Source of the DNA: an uncultured Gammaproteobacteria bacterium
GTDB taxonomy: Bacteria; Pseudomonadota; Gammaproteobacteria; Steroidobacterales; UBA11654
Reading direction: 5' to 3'
DNA length: 38,263 nucleotides
Assembly: GCA_902634075.1 (NCBI GenBank)
Contig: CACPJA010000011.1
Coordinates: 1 to 38,263, forward strand
Of the stretch, positions 27,420-34,236 are shown piece by piece; position 1 is the stretch's first letter; each line of letters begins with the position of its first letter. The position numbers and the translations under genes are program-made. The notes beneath the pieces were generated by a model. That model did not search any database. It was not told where the DNA came from and saw nothing but the letters and a program-made list of their open reading frames with translations.

Positions 27420-28445
27420 ATGAATAGACGACAATTTTTATATGGCACAACAGCAGTTGCAATGCCCGTACTCGTGGGTTGCGATAATAATGATGATGAA
27501 CCGATTGTAATTATTGATGAAAGCTATCCGGTGGGACCTTTTGGTGCGACATCAACCGCTGAGGAGGTAACACTCGGGTTGGATTTATCAGGAAAGACCG
27601 CAATAGTCACAGGCTGTAACTCAGGATTAGGATTAGAGACCATGAGGGTCTTAGCACTCAGAGGAGCTCACGTTATTGGCACCGGTAGGAATCTTGAGAA
27701 AGCCAGCAAAGCTTGTTCCAGCGTGTCTGGCAAAACTACCCCTGTTGCGCTCGAGCTATCTAACTTAGATTCCATTGTAGAATGTGCAGATACAGTTACT
27801 AAACTAGGTTATCCCATTGATATTTTGGTGTGCAATGCAGGTATAAATACCTTTGGTGAATTGGAATTAGTGAATGGTGTGGAGAGGATATTTGCAGTAA
27901 ATCACCTTGGTCACTTTATATTGGTAAATAGGTTAATGCCGATGCTGAAAAAGGCTAAGAAAAGTCGAATTGTTCATGTGAGTAGTAGGTCTGCCTATAT
28001 GCAGGCCCCTGAAGTAGGAATAGACTTTGATAACTTAAGAGGTGAGGGTATTTTTGATTATTGGGAAGCTTATGGTAGATCCAAGTTGGCGAATGCCTTA
28101 TTTTCTCTTGAGTTGGCTGTGCGTTTGGAGGGTTCTAATATCACTTCAAATGCTCTTCATCCAGGCTTAGTGCAAACCAATATCGCTCGTAATGCCCCTA
28201 TAATGCTTCGCAAGGCTTTCGATTGGTTTGGAGAATACATTGCGAAAACACCAGAGCAAGGAGCTGCCACGCAAGTTTATGTGGCTACAAATCCATCACT
28301 CAATGAAGTAAGCGGCGCCTTTTTTGAGGACTGTAATGCAGTTAATGTGATTGGTGATAACTTCTTATTCGATAAACCAATGGCTGAGCAACTATGGTCA
28401 ACTAGTGAGCAGATGGCCCAAGGATATCTCATTGAGTGGGAGTGA
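27420..28445 (+). CDS. Short-chain dehydrogenase/reductase with Tat-type lipoprotein signal
   Basis: 341 residues. The N-terminus MNRRQFLYGTTAVAMPVLVG has a twin-arginine motif (RRQFL) and a lipobox LVGC with C21, followed by D22, which in E. coli favours inner-membrane retention. The SDR domain begins near residue 52: TGCNSGLG (64-71) for the dinucleotide, NAGIN, the catalytic Y218 and K222 (YGRSK), and NALHPGLVQTNI. This resembles retinol-dehydrogenase-like SDRs. Export of an NAD(P)-dependent enzyme is unusual. It ends within the start of the DoxX-like gene (GTGA overlap), so the two are coupled. Substrate unknown. Confidence 0.88.
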   Translation: MNRRQFLYGTTAVAMPVLVGCDNNDDEPIVIIDESYPVGPFGATSTAEEVTLGLDLSGKTAIVTGCNSGLGLETMRVLALRGAHVIGTGRNLEKASKACSSVSGKTTPVALELSNLDSIVECADTVTKLGYPIDILVCNAGINTFGELELVNGVERIFAVNHLGHFILVNRLMPMLKKAKKSRIVHVSSRSAYMQAPEVGIDFDNLRGEGIFDYWEAYGRSKLANALFSLELAVRLEGSNITSNALHPGLVQTNIARNAPIMLRKAFDWFGEYIAKTPEQGAATQVYVATNPSLNEVSGAFFEDCNAVNVIGDNFLFDKPMAEQLWSTSEQMAQGYLIEWE

Positions 28446-28864
28446 CTCTCATATTCAATATTTTAAATATATTAAAATTACCCACTGAGTGGTGGAGGAT
28501 TTTGTCCCTGTTTGGGCTATCTGTATTTTTTATTTATTTCGGTATTGATCATTTCATTAATCCTGACTTTTATTTATCTATCATGCCTCCCGCTTTTCCT
28601 TTGCACGCAGAGGCAGTATATATCAGCGGTTTTTTTGAAATATTAGGTGGTATCTGTGTGTTAATCCCTTCTTTAAGAAAATTAGCCGGATGGGGATTGA
28701 TCGCACTACTAATTTCTGTTTATCCGGCAAATATTTATATGGCAATCACACCTGAGTCTTTTCCTGAAATATCAATCGGATTATTATATTTTCGACTTCC
28801 ATTGCAATTTCTATTTATTTATTGGGCTTACTCAATAACCAGATCTGTATATATAAAAACATAG
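28442..28864 (+). CDS. DoxX-like four-helix membrane protein
   Basis: 140 residues from the GTG at 28442, which overlaps the SDR stop as GTGA; a GTG at 28436 is an alternative. Four hydrophobic helices are visible (about residues 22-40, 58-76, 82-100, 110-130), with the DoxX-type pattern FIYFGIDHFINPDFY in the first helix and GFFEILGGICVLIPSLRKLAGWGL in the middle. DoxX-like proteins are small quinone-associated or redox-related membrane proteins of mostly unknown role. Translational overlap with the exported SDR suggests a joint membrane-side function. Confidence 0.82.
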   Translation: MTLIFNILNILKLPTEWWRILSLFGLSVFFIYFGIDHFINPDFYLSIMPPAFPLHAEAVYISGFFEILGGICVLIPSLRKLAGWGLIALLISVYPANIYMAITPESFPEISIGLLYFRLPLQFLFIYWAYSITRSVYIKT

Positions 28865-28873
28865 GAGAGAAGT

Positions 28874-29416
28874 ATGAGCGACCCATTTAATCTAAAAAAA
28901 CACATTAGAACTGTGAGAGATTTTCCAATTGATGGGATAAAGTTCAGGGATATCACAAGTTTGATCGAAACCCCAGACGCATTTGTAAAGACCTGTAAGG
29001 AGCTTGCGAGACTTACCGAAGGATTTGATGCAAGCATCATTGCCAGCATTGAGAGCAGGGGATTCATCTTCGCTGGATCTATAGCTCACGACCTGTCACT
29101 GCCTTTTGTTCTTGCTCGAAAACCTGGAAAACTTCCTAATGAGACTTATAAGAAGAGTTTTGACCTTGAATACGGAAGCACTTCGATAGAGATTCAAACT
29201 AATACCAATATTAAGAACACAGACAGGGTGGCTATAGTTGATGATCTCATCGCTACTGGCGGGACAGCAATTGCGTGTGCTGAGCTATTAACCGAAAATT
29301 TTGGTATCAAACCAGAGAATATAGTGATTTTAGCAGTGATTGATCTTCCCGAACTAGGAGGCAGTAAGCGCATTGAAGCAGATGGCTATACGGTTGAAAC
29401 ATTGTTGAAATATTAA
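28874..29416 (+). CDS. apt: Adenine phosphoribosyltransferase
   Basis: 180 residues, the family length. It begins IRTVRDFPIDGIKFRDIT, has the ESRGF motif, LPFVLARKPGKLP, and the PRPP-binding loop VAIVDDLIATGGTA (about residues 119-132). Reaction: adenine plus PRPP to AMP, purine salvage in the cytoplasm. AGGAGAG (28863-28869) 4 nt before the ATG is a strong ribosome site. It follows the DoxX-like gene by 9 nt. Confidence 0.96.
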   Translation: MSDPFNLKKHIRTVRDFPIDGIKFRDITSLIETPDAFVKTCKELARLTEGFDASIIASIESRGFIFAGSIAHDLSLPFVLARKPGKLPNETYKKSFDLEYGSTSIEIQTNTNIKNTDRVAIVDDLIATGGTAIACAELLTENFGIKPENIVILAVIDLPELGGSKRIEADGYTVETLLKY

Positions 29417-29460
29417 TTAAAAATATATGAGAGCTTAAAAACTCCTGATGAGGAATAGAA

Positions 29461-30072
29461 ATGAGAATATGTATAATTTTTGGACATCATAATACGGAGA
29501 ATTCTTTTAATGCCTCAGTCAGAGATACTTTTATCGATGAGGCCAAAAAAAGCGGTCATGAGATTGATCTGATTAATTTATTTGATGAAGACGAGCAACT
29601 TCCTTTTTATAGGAGCGACATTAATCCACCGCCAGAAATAGTTTTGCAATATAGAAAAAGACTAGAAGATGCAGATGCCATGTTTTTGATCGGCGCGTGC
29701 CACAATTTACGAATGAATGTAATTATTGAGAATTGGATTGATTGGGTATTACATCCAAAGTGGTTTTTCTCATACAGGTCTTTATTGCCTGACAGTAAAT
29801 ATTTTGGAAATTATGGATATCCTGTCCCTGGAGCAATGAAAAATAAAATTGGGATTGTCTCAATGTCCTATGGAGGTCCAATGTTAAGTTATTTTAATTT
29901 CTCCTTGTTCGACAATATTCCCTATAGAAGATTAAAAAAGTCAGTATTCCAATTAGGGGGATTAAAAACAAAATACCTAAGGTTTTATTCTGTTTTACCG
30001 ACTATGACTGATGCAGCTTTTGATAAGCATATGAGAAGGGTAAGAAGATTCGCACGAAACTTAAAAAAATAA
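29461..30072 (+). CDS. Flavodoxin-fold NAD(P)H-dependent oxidoreductase (KefF/MdaB-like family)
   Basis: 203 residues. The N-terminus CIIFGHHNTENSFNASVRD matches the FMN phosphate-binding start of Flavodoxin_2-fold quinone reductases, and AMFLIGACHNLRMNVIIENWIDWVL matches the second flavin and substrate block. A GIVSMSYGGP segment follows. Relatives reduce quinones with NADPH or regulate K+ efflux systems, but no partner is seen here, so the substrate stays open. GAGGAA at 29450-29455 supports the ATG. It is followed by the non-coding RNA region. Confidence 0.78.
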   Translation: MRICIIFGHHNTENSFNASVRDTFIDEAKKSGHEIDLINLFDEDEQLPFYRSDINPPPEIVLQYRKRLEDADAMFLIGACHNLRMNVIIENWIDWVLHPKWFFSYRSLLPDSKYFGNYGYPVPGAMKNKIGIVSMSYGGPMLSYFNFSLFDNIPYRRLKKSVFQLGGLKTKYLRFYSVLPTMTDAAFDKHMRRVRRFARNLKK

Positions 30073-30084
30073 TTAAAAAAAAGG

Positions 30085-30112
30085 TTGACAAAATATAGGA
30101 CTTTGCTAAATT
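30085..30112 (+). promoter_or_regulatory. Strong sigma70 promoter for the 30.12-30.26 kb RNA
   Basis: A perfect -35 TTGACA (30085-30090) and a -10 TAAATT (30107-30112, 4 of 6) are 16 bp apart. This predicts transcription starting near 30118-30120. It is the clearest promoter in the window and lies 12 nt after the flavodoxin-fold gene, in a run of A residues that could act as an UP-type element. Confidence 0.7.
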
Positions 30113-30117
30113 AATTC

Positions 30118-30258
30118 TTGCAAACGAAGTATGGAAATGGAGGTGGCAACACCAAAAGGGAAATCCAAAGATTGAAGTAGGCAGAAGGGAAGGAAAACAG
30201 ACTAACCGACAGACCGACTGCCCGCGAAAAACCCAGGGACTTAACAGTCCCTTTTTTT
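30118..30258 (+). ncRNA. Structured non-coding RNA, either a stand-alone sRNA or a terminating leader
   Basis: About 140 nt between the promoter and terminator, with no protein gene of normal size. Visible structure: a GGTG-GCAA-CACC hairpin with a GNRA loop (30142-30153); a long-range pairing GGCAG (30180-30184) with CTGCC (30218-30222); a purine-rich loop with GGGAAGGA; repeated ACAGAC and CCGAC elements near 30198-30218; and a 3' terminator. Six GGA motifs occur, which could be CsrA/RsmA sites. GACTG (30216-30220) could also pair with CAGTC (30245-30249) and break the terminator. A 14-codon frame at 30131-30175 could be a leader peptide. It matches no RNA family I recognise. Confidence 0.62.
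30236..30258 (+). terminator. Intrinsic terminator of the non-coding RNA
   Basis: A 6-bp perfect stem GGGACT/AGTCCC with loop TAAC, followed directly by seven T residues (30252-30258). It ends 29 nt before the next gene's ATG at 30288, so it could stop a free sRNA or control read-through into that gene. Confidence 0.88.
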
Positions 30259-30287
30259 ATGCTTGAATACAGCGACCTAATAATACG

Positions 30288-31460
30288 ATGAAAAATAAGT
30301 ATGAAATAGTTCTCTATGGAGCGACGGGCTTCACCGGCCAGCTTTGTGCAAAATATTTGATGGATAACTACCCAGATTTAAATTGGGCAATTGCAGGAAG
30401 AGATAAGAAAAAATTAGAACAGCTTAAATCAGATATAAACTTTTCAGGCGATGTCTTAATTGCAGACGGGCAAGACCTTGAAGATCTGAATGCATTAGCA
30501 GAACAAACAAAAGTGGTTTTATCTACCGCTGGCCCTTTTGCTAGATACGGTTCTCTTTTGGTGCAGGCCTGTGTAGAGCAAGGAGCGCACTACACTGACA
30601 TCACTGGCGAGAATCACTGGGTGCGAGACATGATTGATCAACATCATGAGAAAGCTGCCTCTAAAGGAGTTAGGATTATCCCTTCTTGTGGTTACGATTC
30701 CATTCCTTCTGATATCGGTGCTTATTTTGCAGTTTCCCAATTTGATAAGCCTGTGAGCCGAGTGGATGTTTATCAAGAAGCTGTTGGAACAGCTTCTGGA
30801 GGAACAACAGAAACCATGTTTACCATGGGTGATGTGTCCAAGAAAATGAGAGATCCTTTTATTTTGAATCCCGAGAATACTGTTTCAGATAAACAAAGAA
30901 GACGCTCAAAAGATGGGTTTAAAATTGAAAAGATAGAGGGATTAGAGGGATGGTCTGGTGTGGGAATGATGGCTATAGCTAACACAAGAGTGGTCAGACG
31001 ATCGGCTGCATTGATGGAGCAAAATAAAAAACCCTACGGTAAAGATTTCACCTTTGGTGAATACGGCTTATTCAAAACAAAAAAATTGGCCAAAATTACC
31101 TCTTATGGTTTGATATTTGCAGTTATGATCATTACCTCTCCACTAAGACATTTAGTCAGGCCTTTCTTGTTAAAGCCTGGAGAAGGACCTAGTAAAGAGG
31201 CAAGAGATAAGGGATGGTTCAGGTCAACTTTCATCACACGTGCTGAGGATGGTGAACAAAAGACTTGCTCAATCTATGGATCGGGAGATCCAGGCTATAA
31301 ATCCACCTCAAAATTGGTATGTGAATCGGCTCTAGCTTTAGCTAAATCGGATAATTTACCAGGCGGTGATCAATATGGAGGAGTCCTAACCTCTGCTGTT
31401 GGTCTAGGAAACGAATTAATTTCGAGGCTAAGAAAAGCCGGAATAGAATTTAAGTCTTGA
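30288..31460 (+). CDS. Saccharopine dehydrogenase-like (trans-acting enoyl reductase type) oxidoreductase
   Basis: 390 residues. The N-terminal Rossmann motif YGATGFTGQLCAKYL (10-24) is followed by AIAGRDKKKLEQL, STAGPFARYG, and YTDITGENHWVRDM, then IIPSCGYDSIPSDIG and the SGGTTETM block. This matches saccharopine dehydrogenase-like proteins such as human SCCPDH and mycobacterial trans-acting enoyl reductases, which act in lipid metabolism or have unknown substrates. A hydrophobic stretch near 267-283 (YGLIFAVMIITSPL) may associate with membrane. No clear ribosome site is visible before the ATG, and a terminator lies just upstream. Confidence 0.85.
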   Translation: MKNKYEIVLYGATGFTGQLCAKYLMDNYPDLNWAIAGRDKKKLEQLKSDINFSGDVLIADGQDLEDLNALAEQTKVVLSTAGPFARYGSLLVQACVEQGAHYTDITGENHWVRDMIDQHHEKAASKGVRIIPSCGYDSIPSDIGAYFAVSQFDKPVSRVDVYQEAVGTASGGTTETMFTMGDVSKKMRDPFILNPENTVSDKQRRRSKDGFKIEKIEGLEGWSGVGMMAIANTRVVRRSAALMEQNKKPYGKDFTFGEYGLFKTKKLAKITSYGLIFAVMIITSPLRHLVRPFLLKPGEGPSKEARDKGWFRSTFITRAEDGEQKTCSIYGSGDPGYKSTSKLVCESALALAKSDNLPGGDQYGGVLTSAVGLGNELISRLRKAGIEFKS

Positions 31461-31491
31461 AAATTGCTCTTAAACACTGAAGAATAGTCCT

Positions 31492-31761
31492 GTGAAACTT
31501 TTTGGGAATAAAAATTTTATACTTATAACAGGATTACTCTTTGTAACTTCTGTATCTTTTCACTCTGTAGAACATAGATTCATTGATGATGAAATTTCCC
31601 ATATAGAATGTCTATTATGTGATAACACAGTCTCTGACTCCGTTGAATCAAATGTCATCGTTGAGAAAGTTTCACTGTCCGAAATCTTAAAAGTCGAAAT
31701 AAATGAAAACTTTATTTCATTCAATCTTAATTCCTATTACTCAAGAGCACCTCCTAAATAA
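31492..31761 (+). CDS. Small secreted CxxC protein preceding the metal receptor
   Basis: 89 residues from a GTG at 31492. The N-terminus has a basic start and hydrophobic helix (NFILITGLLFVTSVSFH, residues 8-24), a likely signal peptide or anchor. It then shows HSVEH (24-28), a CLLC pair (ECLLCDN) and a C-terminal SRAPPK tail. Small His/Cys proteins with a similar layout and an RAPP ending occur just upstream of TonB-dependent metal receptors in other gammaproteobacteria (DUF2946-like); the link is from memory of family features, not a search. It lies 46 bp before the His-rich receptor, in the same direction. Function unknown; metal sensing or chaperoning is possible. Confidence 0.6.
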   Translation: MKLFGNKNFILITGLLFVTSVSFHSVEHRFIDDEISHIECLLCDNTVSDSVESNVIVEKVSLSEILKVEINENFISFNLNSYYSRAPPK

Positions 31762-31763
31762 AG

Positions 31764-31784
31764 CTTAAATTTTTCTTAAATTTT
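31764..31784 (+). repeat. Direct repeat CTTAAATTTT upstream of the metal receptor
   Basis: Two copies of CTTAAATTTT at 31764-31773 and 31775-31784 are 11 bp apart from start to start, one helical turn. They precede the receptor's AGGAGG (31798-31803). This could be a regulator site or simple AT-rich sequence. Confidence 0.25.
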
Positions 31785-31807
31785 AGTTTTTAACAATAGG
31801 AGGTTTT

Positions 31808-34168
31808 ATGAAAAACTATCATATAACGCTTTTTATAATGAGCGTTTTAATTACAAACAATGTAATCGCAGATGAAATAGAAGAAGTAGTAGTTACTTCA
31901 TCTTATATCAACCAGTCGAGCGATGAGATAAAGGATCCATTGCATATTATCACTGAGCAAGAATTGGAGACAAATCCAACTCAAAGCTTGGGTGAATCTA
32001 TTGATAACTTACTTGGTGTCTCATCTTCAGATTATGGCGCAGCTGTTGGTCAACCAATCATTAGGGGTATGTCTGGGAGCAGAGTCAAAGTTCTAAACAA
32101 TGGCTTACTTGTTCGTGATATTTCAGGTTTGGGTGCTGATCATTTAAATGAGGTCGATATGAACAATGTCAAGCAAATTGAGATTGTTAGAGGACCATCA
32201 TCCTTGATGTATTCCAATGGTGCAATTGGAGGCATAGTCAATGTCGTCGATGAGACTATTGCAAAACAAGATTTCAAAGAGCGAGACTTGCGACTTGGTT
32301 TAGAGACGCAGTCTACAAATGATGGTGAAGTTGGTCAATTCAGCTATAAGGATAATTTAGGTGGCTTGAACATTTCATTAGCTTATAAAGATGGCTCTTT
32401 CGATAACTATGATATTCCCATGGGTGCAATTATTCATTCTGAAGAAGAGCATGAAGAAGAGCATGAAGAAGAACACGAGGAAGAACATGATGATGAGGAG
32501 CACGATGAGCATGATGAGGATCTTGATTATCTGGAAAATTCAGATTATGAGTCTGAGACCCTTCGATTAGGTCTTTCAACTGCTGGCGATTGGGGGCATT
32601 TTGGCGCTTCATTCCAAAACAGTGAAAGCTTATATGGAATACCTTTTCATGGAGAAGGCCACGAAGGACATGGCGGTCATGATGAGGATCACGATGAGGA
32701 TCACGATGACGAAGAGCATGATGGGCATGATGAGCATGGGGAAGAAGAAAGAATCTTCTCCACCACTGACTCTGAAACATTCAATATAGAAGGTTCTTAT
32801 GTTCTTAGTAATGGTCCTTTAAATCGTATTAATTATTACTACAGGAACACAGACTATTCATTAACTGAGCAACATGCTGAAGAAGGACACGACGAAGACC
32901 ATGATGAAGAACATGATGAAGACCATGAAGGTGAACATGATGATCATGATGAAGGTCCAACATTATTTTCTAATGATGCCGATGAATTTGGTTTGATCTT
33001 AGATTTTGCACAATACAATTCTTTATCACAGAAATTGGTGTTACAGAATATGAATGAAGATGTCTCCATTCTGGGGGCAGAGGCTTTCATGAATCCAGCA
33101 GAATCTAATGAGAAGATGATTGGCTACTATCTGGGAACGCGTTTTATGGGCTTGGATCTCGATCTAGGTATTCGACATGATCGCATCAATCGCAGAGGCA
33201 CTGTTAGTCATGCGCATGAAGAAGAAGAGCATCATGATGAAGACGAGGAGGATCACGATGAAGAGGAGCATCACGATGAAGAGGAGCATCACGATGAAGA
33301 GGAGGAGTTGGAGTCTTATGATATGGATTACAACGATACCAGTATCGCCCTTTCTCTTGGTTCATCTATTAATGAAAATACCAGCTTTAGCATTGGTCTA
33401 GCTCAAGTCAAAAGAGCGCCATCTGCTGTTGAGCTGTTCATGAATGGAGAGCATTTATCGACTGGGCGCTTTGAAGTTGGTAATACCAATTTGGAAGCCG
33501 AAACATCTAATAATTTGGATTTTAGTCTCAATTATGAAAATAACGGATTCTTTGCCAGTGCGTCAATTTTCAGAAATGATGTTGATGATTACATCTACTT
33601 GCAGGATGAGACTGAAGAAGAGCATGAGATGCATCACGATGAAGATGAAGACCATGATGAAGACCATGAAGGTGAACATGACGATCATGATGACCATGGC
33701 GGCTTAATATTGGCAAATTATCTTCAAAAAGATGCTGAACTTAATGGCTATGAGTTTGAGATTGGTAGATCTGTAGAAATGAACAATGGTTCTATGACAC
33801 TTTCATATGGAATGGATTATGTGAATGCAAAGTTCGAAGATGGAACTTATGTGCCAAGGATCAACCCTAGACGACACATTATTTCTTTGGGTTATGCAAA
33901 AGAAGGAACCAGCGCTTCATTGATTATGAGGAAAGTAACATCACAATCAAAACTTGCATTAAATGAGACACCTACGGAGTCTTACAATATGCTTGACCTT
34001 AAAGTCTCTCAGAGAATCCCTATTTTCTATGGCGAAAGTGAGATGCTTGTTACTGTCTTCGCAAAAAATTTATTGGATGAGGTTGCAAGAAATCATTCAT
34101 CTTTTGTAAAAGATCAGGTGCCTTTACCAGGGCGAAATATTGGCATTAGGTTTAATTTTCAATTTTAG
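31808..34168 (+). CDS. TonB-dependent outer-membrane receptor with five His/Asp/Glu-rich insertions, probable zinc receptor
   Basis: 786 residues. Signal peptide (residues 1-21, ending NNVIA), a TonB box-like IEEVVVTSS, a plug domain (about 35-150, with QPIIRGMSGSRVKVL and EIVRGPSSLMYSNGAIGGIV) and a C-terminal barrel ending in a terminal aromatic (RFNFQF). Five insertions rich in His, Asp and Glu lie near residues 212-240, 281-314, 357-382, 467-501 and 600-631; they fall between barrel strands and are probably extracellular loops. Such loops characterise ZnuD-like zinc receptors, though cobalt, nickel or copper is possible. AGGAGG at 31798-31803 is a strong ribosome site. Import would be powered by a TonB-ExbBD system such as the one at 0-2.3 kb. 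Confidence 0.9.
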   Translation: MKNYHITLFIMSVLITNNVIADEIEEVVVTSSYINQSSDEIKDPLHIITEQELETNPTQSLGESIDNLLGVSSSDYGAAVGQPIIRGMSGSRVKVLNNGLLVRDISGLGADHLNEVDMNNVKQIEIVRGPSSLMYSNGAIGGIVNVVDETIAKQDFKERDLRLGLETQSTNDGEVGQFSYKDNLGGLNISLAYKDGSFDNYDIPMGAIIHSEEEHEEEHEEEHEEEHDDEEHDEHDEDLDYLENSDYESETLRLGLSTAGDWGHFGASFQNSESLYGIPFHGEGHEGHGGHDEDHDEDHDDEEHDGHDEHGEEERIFSTTDSETFNIEGSYVLSNGPLNRINYYYRNTDYSLTEQHAEEGHDEDHDEEHDEDHEGEHDDHDEGPTLFSNDADEFGLILDFAQYNSLSQKLVLQNMNEDVSILGAEAFMNPAESNEKMIGYYLGTRFMGLDLDLGIRHDRINRRGTVSHAHEEEEHHDEDEEDHDEEEHHDEEEHHDEEEELESYDMDYNDTSIALSLGSSINENTSFSIGLAQVKRAPSAVELFMNGEHLSTGRFEVGNTNLEAETSNNLDFSLNYENNGFFASASIFRNDVDDYIYLQDETEEEHEMHHDEDEDHDEDHEGEHDDHDDHGGLILANYLQKDAELNGYEFEIGRSVEMNNGSMTLSYGMDYVNAKFEDGTYVPRINPRRHIISLGYAKEGTSASLIMRKVTSQSKLALNETPTESYNMLDLKVSQRIPIFYGESEMLVTVFAKNLLDEVARNHSSFVKDQVPLPGRNIGIRFNFQF
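32441..32488 (+). repeat. Four tandem 12-bp units coding EEEH in the receptor
   Basis: Four consecutive 12-bp units encode Glu-Glu-Glu-His. Synonymous changes (GAG/GAA, CAT/CAC) show they are not a very recent expansion. They form the first metal-binding insertion and could change copy number by slippage. Confidence 0.7.
33254..33304 (+). repeat. 18-bp tandem repeat (2.8 copies) in the receptor
   Basis: The unit CACGATGAAGAGGAGCAT occurs at 33254-33271 and 33272-33289 and partly at 33290-33304, with no mismatch. It encodes HDEEEH. Exact identity suggests a recent slippage expansion or contraction in the fourth insertion. Confidence 0.85.
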
Positions 34169-34184
34169 AATCTAGTCCCCTAAT

Positions 34185-34217
34185 ATCTGTGTTCGAGATC
34201 TGATCTCGAACACAGAT
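34185..34217. terminator. 33-bp perfect palindrome between convergent genes, probable bidirectional terminator
   Basis: ATCTGTGTTCGAGATC at 34185-34200 and its exact reverse complement at 34202-34217 form a stem of up to 14-16 bp with a tiny loop. It lies between the receptor stop (34168) and the stop of the convergent DUF305 gene (34237), so it could end both transcripts. A clear T-run is missing on the plus side, which makes Rho-independent termination imperfect. Confidence 0.6.
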
Positions 34218-34236
34218 TCACAAAGCAATAAGATTC

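Noticed and set aside
30118-30258. tmRNA, because GCAAACGA at the RNA's 5' part resembles the start of the tmRNA tag
   Set aside because: There is no tRNA-like acceptor or T-arm, the frame after it does not give an ANDENYALAA-like tag, and the transcript is far too short.
32430-32780. Minus-strand frame of 116 codons, rich in His and Leu, within the receptor gene
   Set aside because: The His content comes from the complementary reading of GAT/CAT-rich codons; it is a shadow of the receptor.
32441-33700. CRISPR-like or minisatellite repeats
   Set aside because: The repeats are coding, in frame, of variable spacing and all encode His/Asp/Glu-rich segments of the receptor; there are no unique spacers of constant length.
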